From CBDFLD01 sp965249005 (GTDB taxonomy: Bacteria; Acidobacteriota; UBA6911), in the NCBI GenBank assembly GCA_965249005.1, contig CBDFLD010000018.1, forward strand, positions 124,001 to 188,000: a stretch of 64,000 bases of DNA. Reading direction: 5' to 3'. The position numbers were made by a program, and so were the translations under genes. Shown here in pieces: positions 18,117-26,608 of this stretch. The stretch's first letter is position 1; each line of letters opens with the position of its first letter. Under the pieces are notes generated by a model. That model made no database searches, had not been told where the DNA came from, and saw only the letters and a list, made by a program, of their open reading frames with translations.

Positions 18117-18165
18117 AGCGGAAAGCGCATGACGCTCAGCGCTTGACGCACGACGCTCAGCGGGC
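18117..18165 (-). repeat. Heptad array, inverted, crossing a stop codon
   Basis: Seven units (AGCGGAA, AGCGCAT, GACGCTC and similar) in strict 7-bp register, complementary in type to 17971-18026. The array crosses the TGA (18157-18159) of the C39-like gene, so its last unit is coding. Confidence 0.88.
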
Positions 18166-19089
18166 CGTCTTCCGGCGTGTCTTGCGGCGCGCGGGGGTCG
18201 TGCGGGCGGTGCTGACGCGCGGGGCTCTCAGACTCTGGTAAACCGGCTTGATCCCGTATTTGCCTCCGGCCCAGAGGGTCAAAACGGCCGTAATGCCCGA
18301 GATGGCTCGTTTTTCGTCCTCCTCATGGATGATCAGACCGTAGGTGTCGGCGACAAAGCGGAGGTACTTGAGTATCTTCTGGGCCCTTTGGCGCTCGATC
18401 CATCCGTGCCAGAAGGCGACCTGGTCCACGATCATGTCCTCGTGGCGCCGCAAGAACTCTCCAAGGGAAATGACGTTGGAACTGAGGGGGGTTCGCGGCT
18501 TGCAGATCGCCAGCAGGTCTTCGACGTATTCGTCCCACTGCCGCGCGAATTCCCGGTTTTCCGGCCTTCGGAGATACTTGGCGCGGGCCACGGAAAAACG
18601 TGCTCGGGTCTGGACCCGAAACCGGGGAACGACTGGATGAAAGTCGTACAGCGTCTCTGTGCCCCCATTGTTCTTGTCGGGCCGATGATAGACCCAGTGT
18701 CGCTTGAACTGGGTCCAGGTCTGTATCGTCAAGACGGCGTTATTCCGGCTGTCCAGCAGGATGAAACGCCCTCTCTCCTCCTTGACGACCGTGACCCAAT
18801 GCGTCCACTCATAGGCGCAGATCAAACACGGGGTGCCGCGCCGAAGATGGGCCACGAGCTCCCGGCGGGCTTCGTCGGCGCTGTACTCACGAATCAGGGG
18901 TAACTCGCAATCCAATCGCCGGGCAGCTCTGGCTAGCTCTTTTTCGTCGGTCCCGGACCACCGGTTGGTCCGCGCGAAGCGGGACACTTCCTTCTCATCC
19001 ACAAACTTACCCAGCATCACCAGGGCGTGCTTGAGGGCGAAAGGCCCACACTGCCATATGTTGGGTTGGGGGACAAAGCCCATTGCCAA
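18157..19089 (-). CDS. C39-like papain-fold peptidase
   Basis: 310 aa, no signal peptide. The N-terminal domain (1 to about 120) has the cysteine-peptidase layout of family C39: QCGPFALKHAL with Cys14, HWVTVV with His97, and FILLDSR with Asp113. The remaining 190 residues are helical and end in a strongly basic tail (TTPARRKTRRKTAR). C39 domains cleave leader peptides after a double glycine in peptide export systems, but no transporter or leader-like peptide is seen here. The gene is divergent from a D-Ala-D-Ala-ligase-like ATP-grasp gene with 113 bp between, a pairing that suggests peptide synthesis and processing; this is inference. Confidence 0.7.
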   Translation of the reverse strand: MAMGFVPQPNIWQCGPFALKHALVMLGKFVDEKEVSRFARTNRWSGTDEKELARAARRLDCELPLIREYSADEARRELVAHLRRGTPCLICAYEWTHWVTVVKEERGRFILLDSRNNAVLTIQTWTQFKRHWVYHRPDKNNGGTETLYDFHPVVPRFRVQTRARFSVARAKYLRRPENREFARQWDEYVEDLLAICKPRTPLSSNVISLGEFLRRHEDMIVDQVAFWHGWIERQRAQKILKYLRFVADTYGLIIHEEDEKRAISGITAVLTLWAGGKYGIKPVYQSLRAPRVSTARTTPARRKTRRKTAR

Positions 19090-19202
19090 GACCTCTCTAA
19101 CTGATCGGTATCCCTCAAACTATCCAAACTTGGGGCTTCTTGCAAGCAGACGTTACAGATTTCTAGCAAAATCTCCATATTCGGCATAGACTTTATTGGG
19201 AA

Positions 19203-20411
19203 ATGCGGCAGAAAAAGCCATATGTGCTGATTCTCTACAACCACGTCGGGGAAGACGTCTACGAAAAGCTCCGTACCGTGGATCCGGCTCAGCTGGGATT
19301 CACGCCCGAGTATACGATTCACGTCGCGACCATCACGGAAGAGTACGAGGCCATCGTCTCTGCGCTGGAGTCCGAAGGATTTCGTGCGCGGGCCATCAAC
19401 ATCGAGGAAAACCTATCCAAGCTGCAGGCCACGCTCGCCCGGAGTCGTCCCGATGTCGTCTTCAATCTGATGGAGTACTTCTACAACGATCCCAGACTTG
19501 AAGCCGCCGTTGCGGCTCTGTTCGATCTTTACCGAATTCCCTACACGGGAGCCTCGTCCTTTGCGCTCGCTCTGTGCCAGAGGAAGGATCTGGCCAAGCA
19601 ACTCCTCGCCAAGAATCGGGTTCTGACTCCCAAATTCAAGATCCTATACGAGCCCAAGGTGCCAAAGCGGATCGGATTGAACTACCCCCTGATCGTAAAA
19701 CCCGCCAGAGAAGATGCGAGCCTGGGAATCACGAAAGAGTCTCTTGTCCACGATTGGGAGCAGCTGTCGGCACGGGCTCAGTTTTTGTTTCAGAAGTTCA
19801 ATCAGCCTCTTATCATCGAAGAGTACATCGAGGGTATCGAGCTCCACATTTCCATATTGGGGAATGATCGGCCTCAAGTCCTTCCCATCATCGAGTTTGA
19901 TTTTTCAGAGCTTCCCGAGGAAGACCCGCACATCATTACGTACGAAATGAAGTGGAACCCGCTGGCTCCGGCCTATCACAAGGTACATTCGAGCTGTCCC
20001 GCGGATCTGGCCGCCAAGGTCGAAGAAGAAGTCAAGGTTCAAGCGCTCCGCGCGTTCAGGGTGCTCGACTGCCGCGACTATGCCCGCGTGGATATCCGGC
20101 TGTCCGAGGACGACAAACCCTTTGTACTCGAGGTCAATCCCAACCCCGATCTCACTGAAGGAGTCTCCTTCATGGAAGCCGCCGAGGAGGCCGGCCTTTC
20201 TTTCTCCGAGACGCTCCGGACGATTGCCGAGTTCGCGTTGCGACGCACGCTCGCCCCCTTCGTTCCGTCCAAGGAGCCCAACGTGGAGATGGTCATCCCA
20301 TCGCCCGATCAAACCAACGCGGCCGATCCGTCAGATCCGCAACCGTCCGAACCGCAGCCCTCAAACGTAATGGCCGGTCCGGAGCAAACAGACGAAAACA
20401 ACGAGTCTTGA
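19203..20411 (+). CDS. D-Ala-D-Ala ligase-like ATP-grasp protein
   Basis: 402 aa. The N-terminal part has FNLMEYFYNDPRLE and YTGASSFALALCQRKDLAKQLL, as in D-alanine ligases. The ATP-grasp core shows PLIVKPAREDASLGI and LIIEEYIEGIELHISILG, and the metal site is DYARVDIRL and VLEVNPNPDL. The C-terminal 45 residues are an acidic, proline- and glutamine-rich tail with no structure. It should form an amide bond between a carboxylate and an amine using ATP. True Ddl sits in cell-wall clusters and is shorter; here the neighbour is a C39-like peptidase, so a dedicated peptide or peptide-like product is possible. Confidence 0.82.
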   Translation: MRQKKPYVLILYNHVGEDVYEKLRTVDPAQLGFTPEYTIHVATITEEYEAIVSALESEGFRARAINIEENLSKLQATLARSRPDVVFNLMEYFYNDPRLEAAVAALFDLYRIPYTGASSFALALCQRKDLAKQLLAKNRVLTPKFKILYEPKVPKRIGLNYPLIVKPAREDASLGITKESLVHDWEQLSARAQFLFQKFNQPLIIEEYIEGIELHISILGNDRPQVLPIIEFDFSELPEEDPHIITYEMKWNPLAPAYHKVHSSCPADLAAKVEEEVKVQALRAFRVLDCRDYARVDIRLSEDDKPFVLEVNPNPDLTEGVSFMEAAEEAGLSFSETLRTIAEFALRRTLAPFVPSKEPNVEMVIPSPDQTNAADPSDPQPSEPQPSNVMAGPEQTDENNES

Positions 20412-20426
20412 GGGGTGCGACGTCCG

Positions 20427-21146
20427 TCAGCTTTTCTGAGGCTCCGAGGGGCGCAGTTCCACGCGGCTCGGGAGCGCTCTCGGATCCATCTGCAGAAGAT
20501 GAACCACCGTCGCAGCCACGTCCTCGGGCCATAGCTTCCATGTGCTCTCGGGAGGTTGTGGTCCTCTCCCGGCGAAAGCGGAGTTGACAGAGCCCGGCAT
20601 CACGCAGCTGACCCGAATGTGGTCGAAGCGCACCTCCTGCATCAACGCGTCGGAAAACCCCACCAGACCAAACTTGGATGCGTTGTACGCGCCGCCACCC
20701 GCGAAGGCATTCTTTCCCGCCAGACTGGCGATGTTGATGATGTAGCCGCCGCCCCGCCGCTTCATTGCCGGGATGGCCTCATGGCAGCAGTAAAACACAC
20801 CGGAGAGATTCGTTTCGACCGTGGCCTGCCATGCGGAAATCTCCATCTCCTCGACCGGACCGAATATCCCCACGCCGGCGTTGTTCACCAGAATATCCAA
20901 ACCGCCCAGGGCTTGCTCGGCATCTTCGAACAGGCGGGCCACCTCGGGATGACTTCGGACGTTGCAGGCGCTTCCAGAGACGCGCGCGCCGTAACTCTTG
21001 CTGAGATCTGCCACGGTCTTTTCAACCGAATCGGCATCCCGGGAAGTAATCAGACAGTTCGCTCCGTGGTCGAGTAACCCTCGCGCTATGGCCAGGCCGA
21101 TACCTCGAGTGCTACCGGTTACAATCGCGCGTTTACCTTGGATCAT
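20427..21146 (-). CDS. Short-chain dehydrogenase/reductase
   Basis: 239 aa classical SDR: GSTRGIG cofactor loop (11-17), NNAG (88-91), catalytic Ser141, Tyr154 and Lys158 (YNASK). Closest in style to 3-oxoacyl-ACP reductase-like enzymes. The Arg at SRDADS after the second strand suggests NADPH. Substrate unknown. It is followed upstream (5' side) by a heptad array, a diverged copy of the 130-bp repeat and another array, so it is probably transcribed apart from the VOC gene behind it. Confidence 0.85.
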   Translation of the reverse strand: MIQGKRAIVTGSTRGIGLAIARGLLDHGANCLITSRDADSVEKTVADLSKSYGARVSGSACNVRSHPEVARLFEDAEQALGGLDILVNNAGVGIFGPVEEMEISAWQATVETNLSGVFYCCHEAIPAMKRRGGGYIINIASLAGKNAFAGGGAYNASKFGLVGFSDALMQEVRFDHIRVSCVMPGSVNSAFAGRGPQPPESTWKLWPEDVAATVVHLLQMDPRALPSRVELRPSEPQKS

Positions 21147-21161
21147 AGTGAAAGAGCCTTC

Positions 21162-21181
21162 AGCTATCAGCTATCAGCAGA
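21162..21181 (+). repeat. Heptad array, AGCTATC type
   Basis: Two AGCTATC units and a partial third upstream of the SDR gene. The inverted partner is at 21349-21390. Confidence 0.65.
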
Positions 21182-21240
21182 CGTAACTTGACTCACGGTT
21201 TTTGTCAAGTCTGGCTTCGCGAACGGGACAAAAAAACCAT

Positions 21241-21350
21241 GAAGTTCTCGCTGCTGTTGTGCGTGTTTCTTAACGAGATCGGGTAAATCGTGATCTTCAG
21301 GCCGTACCGGGCAGTTACTTCACCAAGTGACCGGCGCGACGCGCGCGCCA
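21241..21350 (+). repeat. Diverged copy of the 130-bp repeat
   Basis: Only parts match the intact copies: a GTGCGTGT-CTTA-ATCG core and a GCAGTTAC-TT-CCAAG-GAC-GGCGCG end. The terminal hairpin survives in altered form (GGCGCG-ACG-CGCGCC). It looks like an old, decayed copy. Confidence 0.5.
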
Positions 21351-21390
21351 TAGCTGACAGCTGAACGCTGACAGCTGAAAGCTCACAGCT
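21349..21390 (-). repeat. Heptad array abutting the VOC gene stop
   Basis: Six 7-bp units, such as CATAGCT, GACAGCT, GAAAGCT and CACAGCT, ending exactly at the first base of the VOC gene's stop codon (21390-21392). Confidence 0.8.
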
Positions 21391-21818
21391 CATGATGTTG
21401 ATTCTGCCAGTTGAATGATGGTGCCAAAGGCGCTCTTTGGAGAGATAAAGGCTTCCTTCCACCGTGGGTCGGTATAGTTTTCCCCGACGATCCGGTAGCC
21501 CGCCAGTTTGAGTTTTTCGACCAGCTCCTCGAGGCGGACCACCTTGAAAGTCATATGGTGCAGGCCTTCACCCCTTTCCGCGAGGAACTTGGCCAGGAAA
21601 CCTCCGTCGCCCACCGGCTCGAGCAGCTCGATCTTTGATCCGTTGGGGTATCGATACTGGGCGAAACGAAATCCTTCATCGGCCGATTCTTCCTGGTACA
21701 TGCATTTTCCGCCCAGAACCTGACCGTAGAGCTTCGAGGCCTCCGCGATGCTACGCACGGCATGAGCCGTGTGGTCCAGTACGAGGATATGATCTCCAAA
21801 GTCCGCCAACTCCGTCAC
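21390..21818 (-). CDS. VOC-superfamily protein, methylmalonyl-CoA epimerase-like
   Basis: 142 aa. The GTG at 21818 has a strong GGAGGAG Shine-Dalgarno and overlaps the biotin-carrier stop by 4 nt. The chain has two beta-alpha-beta-beta-beta halves with LDHTAHAVRS (first metal His), SKIELLEP (Glu), LHHMTFKV (second His) and IIQLAE (Glu). This ligand pattern and the short length fit methylmalonyl-CoA epimerase or related glyoxalase-fold enzymes. The neighbouring biotinyl carrier and acyl-CoA dehydrogenase favour a role in acyl-CoA metabolism, but the substrate is not proven. Confidence 0.75.
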   Translation of the reverse strand: MTELADFGDHILVLDHTAHAVRSIAEASKLYGQVLGGKCMYQEESADEGFRFAQYRYPNGSKIELLEPVGDGGFLAKFLAERGEGLHHMTFKVVRLEELVEKLKLAGYRIVGENYTDPRWKEAFISPKSAFGTIIQLAESTS

Positions 21819-22042
21819 TGTTTCTCCTCCAGTATCATGATCACCTCTCCCACGTTCAGCGTGGCCCCTTCGGAAAACTGAATTTTCTGCACTACGCCGG
21901 CAACCGGAGATTCTACAGGAATCTCCATCTTCATCGATTCCATGATCACGAGAGTTTCCTCCAGAGCGACCGACTGCCCCTCTTGCACCATCAACTTCCA
22001 GAGGTTCCCCGCAATGTGTGCTTTGATTGCTATCTTCGCCAT
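21815..22042 (-). CDS. Biotin carboxyl carrier-type protein
   Basis: 75 aa, consisting only of a biotinyl/lipoyl domain: VIMESMKMEIPVESP carries the biotinylation motif with Lys38, and APVAGVVQ-type and GEVIMIL strands complete the fold. It would carry CO2 on biotin for an acyl-CoA carboxylase or a decarboxylase pump. No carboxylase or carboxyltransferase subunit lies in the window, so its partners must be elsewhere. It sits between the acyl-CoA dehydrogenase (20 bp) and the VOC gene (4-nt overlap). Confidence 0.88.
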   Translation of the reverse strand: MAKIAIKAHIAGNLWKLMVQEGQSVALEETLVIMESMKMEIPVESPVAGVVQKIQFSEGATLNVGEVIMILEEKQ

Positions 22043-22062
22043 GCCCGTTAACCACAACTCCG

Positions 22063-23223
22063 TCAGGGTTTCAGTCCTTCGAGCTTCGCGACGATTTCTT
22101 TCATCACCTCGTCGGAACCGCCGGCAATAGAAAAGACGCGGTTGTTCCGATAGGCGCGCGCGACCGGAAACTCCTCCATGTAGCCGTAGCCGCCATGCAT
22201 TTGCAAGCAGGTATCGATTACAAACTTTGAAACCTGTTCGGCGAACACCTTGCACATCGAGATCTGCTGGGTGGCGTCTTCTCCGTGATTGAACCGGTTG
22301 GCACATTCGTACACCATGGCACGCAAGGCTGTGAGCTGGGTCAACATGTCGACGAAACGATGCCGGTTGACCTGATGGACCGACACCGGCTTTCCGAACA
22401 CCTCTCGCTGCATCGCGTAGGTTTTGGTCTGCTCATAAATATGAAACGCGGCCGCCATCCCGTTGATCGAAGCAATGAGACGCTCGTCCTGAAACTGCTG
22501 CATCTGATAGACGAATCCCTGGCCCTCGTCTCCGATACGATGGGACACGGGAACGCGTACATCATCAAAAACAATTTCCGCTGTGTCCGAGCAGTGGTTC
22601 CCCAGTTTCTTGAGTTTGCGCCCGACCGAAAACCCGGGCAGATCGGTAGGGATGACCAGCAGAGAAAATCCGCGGTGTCCTCCCGAAATGTCTGTTCGGC
22701 AGAGGGTCGTGATGAAGTCCGCTTGAGTTCCGTTTGTAATGAACATCTTGCGGCCGCTGACAACGTAGTGATCCCCGTCGAGTCGGGCTCGCGTTTGAGT
22801 ATTGGCCACGTCCGAACCGGCGCCCGCTTCAGTGACGGCCAGAGAGCAAATGTATTCCCCCCGAATCGCACCAGCGAGATATTTGCTCTTCAGCACTTCG
22901 GATCCGTGCCGCGCAAGCGCCGGGGTTGCCATGTCGGTTTGAACCAGCAGGCCCATCCCCACGCCGGCGGCGGGAATTCGTGCCAGTTCCTCGGCAAAAA
23001 CAACCGTATACCAGTAGTCGGCATCGAGACCACCATACTCTTCCGGGTATCGAAGACCCAGGAAACCCATCTCGCCCATTCGCTTCCAGACCCACCTCGG
23101 GACAAGCTCTTGCTTCTCCCATTCATCCACATGAGGAGTGATTTCTTTGCCGATGAACGATCTCAAAGTGGACCGAAACATGCGGTGTTCTTCGCTGAAT
23201 GGAGACAGGCCCTCGTTTGCCAT
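22063..23223 (-). CDS. Acyl-CoA dehydrogenase
   Basis: 386 aa FAD enzyme. Signatures: LAVTEAGAGSDVANTQTRA (FAD/substrate loop, 128-146), MFITNGTQADF, and the C-terminal QMHGGYGYMEEFPVAR. The residue where medium-chain enzymes have their catalytic Glu reads Gly (FSIAGGSDEVM instead of YEGT), while QDERL puts Glu247 in the helix where long-chain and isovaleryl-CoA dehydrogenases have theirs. It is therefore likely active, of the LCAD/IVD type. It introduces a double bond into acyl-CoA. Operon: coxB (14 bp upstream), then this gene, biotin carrier and VOC protein. Confidence 0.88.
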   Translation of the reverse strand: MANEGLSPFSEEHRMFRSTLRSFIGKEITPHVDEWEKQELVPRWVWKRMGEMGFLGLRYPEEYGGLDADYWYTVVFAEELARIPAAGVGMGLLVQTDMATPALARHGSEVLKSKYLAGAIRGEYICSLAVTEAGAGSDVANTQTRARLDGDHYVVSGRKMFITNGTQADFITTLCRTDISGGHRGFSLLVIPTDLPGFSVGRKLKKLGNHCSDTAEIVFDDVRVPVSHRIGDEGQGFVYQMQQFQDERLIASINGMAAAFHIYEQTKTYAMQREVFGKPVSVHQVNRHRFVDMLTQLTALRAMVYECANRFNHGEDATQQISMCKVFAEQVSKFVIDTCLQMHGGYGYMEEFPVARAYRNNRVFSIAGGSDEVMKEIVAKLEGLKP

Positions 23224-23237
23224 AGTTCCACGCCTCG

Positions 23238-24170
23238 CTACTTCAAGATGGCCATGTAGGCAGCCAGAGCAGCCACATCACGTTCGGTCAGCTGCATCTC
23301 CGGCATGCTCTTTTCGGCCTTTTTCCAGTGCGTCCCGTGAAGCCACTCGAACAGATTCGTGCGGGTGTTCGATAGGATTCCCGCACCCAGCGTCTGACGG
23401 CTGCCGAAATGCGTCAGGTCTGGAGCCTTTCCCGATAGCGCGGCCGAGCCTCCGACCGTATGACAGTTGATACAGGTCAATTGCTGAAACAACTGCGCCC
23501 CTTGCACCGCCTCATCCGACGTCGGCATGGCCGGGGCTTCCAACTGTTGTCGCGTCCAGAGGTCGAACTTTTGCTCTTCCTCCGCCACGACCCTCAGATC
23601 CATCACGGCGTGCCCCTTCTTGCAAGCAATGGCACAGGTCCCGACCAACGCGCCCGGCTCGGCTACCTCGAGCCAAACACGCTGGACCTCACCGGGAACC
23701 AACTCAATCTTCCGGCCCAGTTGGGGCAGCCAAAACACGTGGTTGTCCGAGACCGACTCCAGATCCAAAACGAGTGGCATCCCCAAGGGGAGGTGCATCT
23801 CATTCGCCGTGACGATCCCCAGCTTTTCGTAGCGGACCTCCCACCACCATCGATGGGCGATCACAGTCAAATCCGGACTAGCTTCCGCCACCTGTCTGAC
23901 CGATTCACGGATCGAGACGAAAGCAAAGATGGACAAGGAGACAAGCCCGACGGTCACGATCGTAACCGTCGATGCCCGGGCGCCGGTCCCACGCCTGGAG
24001 TACATACCCCCCCGACGGAGCTGCCGGGGCAGCGGACCCGCGCGCCAGCGCCACATGACGTAAAGGTACGCCGACAACGCGATGGCCAGCACAAGGGCCA
24101 CCGTCGACCAGGGTACAGTGAAAAAATCGAAACTTGTTTGCATCAAATCAAAGACTGTCGGGCCGCTCAC
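23238..24170 (-). CDS. coxB: Cytochrome c oxidase subunit II with fused cytochrome c
   Basis: 310 aa. Two membrane segments (about 22-40 and 68-88) are followed by the periplasmic CuA cupredoxin domain: His144 (SDNHVFWLP), Cys179 and Cys183 (GTCAIAC), His187 and Met190. All CuA side-chain ligands are present, but the usual CAEFC loop reads CAIAC; the missing Glu normally binds copper by its backbone carbonyl. A C-terminal cytochrome c follows, CINCH at 233-237 with a Met ligand in KSMPEM, as in caa3-type oxidases. No subunit I, III or haem biogenesis gene is nearby, and it heads an acyl-CoA operon instead. A GTG start is used; an ATG at 24143 is the alternative. Confidence 0.88.
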   Translation of the reverse strand: MSGPTVFDLMQTSFDFFTVPWSTVALVLAIALSAYLYVMWRWRAGPLPRQLRRGGMYSRRGTGARASTVTIVTVGLVSLSIFAFVSIRESVRQVAEASPDLTVIAHRWWWEVRYEKLGIVTANEMHLPLGMPLVLDLESVSDNHVFWLPQLGRKIELVPGEVQRVWLEVAEPGALVGTCAIACKKGHAVMDLRVVAEEEQKFDLWTRQQLEAPAMPTSDEAVQGAQLFQQLTCINCHTVGGSAALSGKAPDLTHFGSRQTLGAGILSNTRTNLFEWLHGTHWKKAEKSMPEMQLTERDVAALAAYMAILK

Positions 24171-24395
24171 CGCTCAAACCGCGTCGAGATACTCACGACC
24201 GCAACACGGTAACAATGAGAACACGCGCTCCCAATATAGCCGATGGCTCGGGGCGACTCTAGTGTGATCTGGCCGGGCAGTGGGCAAAAACACTTGATTC
24301 TACACTTTGATTCACCCAAGCTAAGGTCCCCTGTTTGCGAACAGGACTTTGAATCGAATCCGCTACTCATCGCTCACCTGCGAGTCGAGAGCGTC

Positions 24396-24872
24396 ATGCG
24401 CGTTGCATTGGGGTCGGACCACGCCGGCTTCGAGCTGAAACAAGAGATCGCAGACTACGTCCGGGGTCTAGGCCATGAGGTCGTCGACGTCGGGACCAAT
24501 GATCGCGAGCCTGTCGACTATCCCGATTATGCCCAGGCGGTGGCCAATGTTTTGTCTCAGGGACGTGCGGACCGGGGCATCTTGATCTGCGGCAGCGGTG
24601 TCGGAGCTTCCATCACGGCAAACAAGGTGGCTGGCATTCGCGCCGGACTCTGCCACGACACCTATTCGACTCACCAGGGAGTGGAGCACGACGATATGAA
24701 TGTGCTCGTCATGGGGGCGCGCGTCATTGGGTCCGCCCTGGCGAAAGAGCTGGTTCGCACGTATCTGCAGGCTCGCTTCACGGCCGAGGAACGTCACCTC
24801 CGCCGGTTGCGCAAGATCCAGAAGATCGAAGAGCTCGCCGCCGGCAAATCAGACCAGAAGGATCGCTCATGA
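24396..24872 (+). CDS. rpiB: Ribose-5-phosphate isomerase B
   Basis: 158 aa. N-terminal GSDHAG (6-11), DVGTN, Cys65 in the ICGSGVG loop and the NVLVMGARVIG strand are typical of RpiB. The enzyme interconverts ribose 5-phosphate and ribulose 5-phosphate in the pentose-phosphate pathway. The ATG at 24396 gives the expected N-terminus; upstream codons in the frame are not protein-like. The 3' end overlaps the glucose-6-phosphate isomerase gene by 4 nt (ATGA). Confidence 0.92.
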   Translation: MRVALGSDHAGFELKQEIADYVRGLGHEVVDVGTNDREPVDYPDYAQAVANVLSQGRADRGILICGSGVGASITANKVAGIRAGLCHDTYSTHQGVEHDDMNVLVMGARVIGSALAKELVRTYLQARFTAEERHLRRLRKIQKIEELAAGKSDQKDRS

Positions 24873-26608
24873 GCCTGTCGCGGAAATATGGTGAATCCTC
24901 TTTCTTGCCGCAAGTGTACCGAGACAAGGTCGACCAGGCGCTCGCGGAGTGGAAGTCGCTGGGCAACTCCGGACGGCTGTGGGCGGGTGATGCTTCCGTG
25001 TGGACCGGTAAAGACGAGGGTCAATGGCTTGGTTGGCTCGGAATCATCGAGGATCAGCTCGCTCACATCCAGCGCCTGGACGAACTGGCTGCGGAAGTCC
25101 AGAAGGAACAACCCTCCCACGTCCTTCTCCTGGGAATGGGAGGATCGAGCCTCTGTCCTGAAGTTCTAAAAATGACCTTCGGAAAGATCAGCGGCTTTCC
25201 CGAGGTCCACGTCTTGGATTCCACCGTTCCGGCGCAGGTCCGGACGTTGGAGCACAAGGTCGATCTTCAGAATACCTGGTTCATCGTCTCCAGCAAGTCT
25301 GGAAGCACACTCGAGCCCAACATCTTCAAGGAGCATTTCTTCAAACGCGTACAGGAAGCGACCCAGACAGAGGACGTGGGCAACCGGTTCATCGCGATCA
25401 CGGACCCGGGGTCGCAACTGGAACGAGTGGCAAGGAATGATCGGTTTCGGCATATCTTCTACGGAGTTCCCACCATCGGGGGACGATACTCAGCCCTGTC
25501 GCACTTCGGCACGGTCCCTGCCGCTTTGATGGGCGTGGATGTCCACCGGCTGCTCGATCGGGCCAACGAGATGGCAGTCTCCTGCTCTCGGAGCGTTCCG
25601 GCGGAAGAGAATCCCGGCGTTACACTCGGAACCATGCTCGGTGTGCTCGCCTCCAACGGGCGCGATAAGGTTACCCTGATCTCCTCCGCGGCGATCGCGG
25701 ACCTAGGAGCCTGGCTCGAACAGCTGCTGGCCGAATCGACCGGAAAAGAGGGGAAAGGATTGATTCCCGTGGATCGCGAGCCCTTGGGCTCGCCCGAGGC
25801 ATACGGTGACGATCGCGTCTTCGTTTCCATGCGGCTAGACGGCGACGCCTCGGACGACCCGGCCCTCGAAGCGTTGGAGCGGGCGGGACACCCCGTGATT
25901 CGGATTCCTCTGTCTGATGCCTATGATCTCGGCCGGGAGTTTTTCCGGTGGGAAATGGCCACGGCCGTGGCCGGATCCATTCTGGGCATCCATCCATTCG
26001 ATCAACCCGATGTGGAAGCGAGTAAGGTAGCCACCCGCGAGCTTACCAGCGCCTTCGAGCAGACAGGGTCGCTTCCGCCCCAGGAGCCCATCTTTCGCGA
26101 GGGTGGGATCGAGCTTTATACCGATGACCCCAACGCGGAGGCACTGGCGTCTGGCATGGGGTCGGGACGGTCGCTCCGGCAATACCTCGAGGCGCACGTC
26201 GGTAGACTGGGACCGGGCGACTACTTCGGGATCTTGGCCTACGTGGAAATGAACACGGAGCATGAGGAGGCGCTTCAGAATCTGCGAGTCCAGATTCGAG
26301 ACCGTTACCGCAGCGCTACCTGCGTGGGGTTCGGGCCCCGATTCCTTCATTCCACTGGCCAGGCTTACAAGGGTGGGCCCAATTCGGGGGTCTTCCTGCA
26401 GATTACTTGCGACGATCCGGAAGACGTGCCGGTTCCTGGACGCAGGTACGGCTTTTCCACCGTCAAGGCCGCACAGGCCGGCGGTGATTTTCAGGTTCTG
26501 GCCGAGCGGGGGCGTCGCGTCCTACGGGTCCACGTAGGGTCACAGCTTGAAAATTTAATTTCCGTTTTCCCGGAGTGGATGCGGAAAGCGGACGACGGTG
26601 AGCGCTAA
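24869..26608 (+). CDS. pgi: Glucose-6-phosphate isomerase of the transaldolase-fusion type
   Basis: 579 aa. Motifs: LLGMGGSSLCPE (phosphate loop), SSKSGSTLEPN, and GGRYSALSHFGTVPAAL. The sequence style matches the isomerase half of the bifunctional transaldolase/phosphoglucose isomerase proteins, but the transaldolase half is absent, and no separate transaldolase lies in the window. It interconverts glucose 6-phosphate and fructose 6-phosphate. It is coupled to rpiB by a 4-nt overlap. Its last codons (WMRKADDGER and stop) lie inside a heptad array, so the array supplies the C-terminus. Confidence 0.87.
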   Translation: MSLSRKYGESSFLPQVYRDKVDQALAEWKSLGNSGRLWAGDASVWTGKDEGQWLGWLGIIEDQLAHIQRLDELAAEVQKEQPSHVLLLGMGGSSLCPEVLKMTFGKISGFPEVHVLDSTVPAQVRTLEHKVDLQNTWFIVSSKSGSTLEPNIFKEHFFKRVQEATQTEDVGNRFIAITDPGSQLERVARNDRFRHIFYGVPTIGGRYSALSHFGTVPAALMGVDVHRLLDRANEMAVSCSRSVPAEENPGVTLGTMLGVLASNGRDKVTLISSAAIADLGAWLEQLLAESTGKEGKGLIPVDREPLGSPEAYGDDRVFVSMRLDGDASDDPALEALERAGHPVIRIPLSDAYDLGREFFRWEMATAVAGSILGIHPFDQPDVEASKVATRELTSAFEQTGSLPPQEPIFREGGIELYTDDPNAEALASGMGSGRSLRQYLEAHVGRLGPGDYFGILAYVEMNTEHEEALQNLRVQIRDRYRSATCVGFGPRFLHSTGQAYKGGPNSGVFLQITCDDPEDVPVPGRRYGFSTVKAAQAGGDFQVLAERGRRVLRVHVGSQLENLISVFPEWMRKADDGER

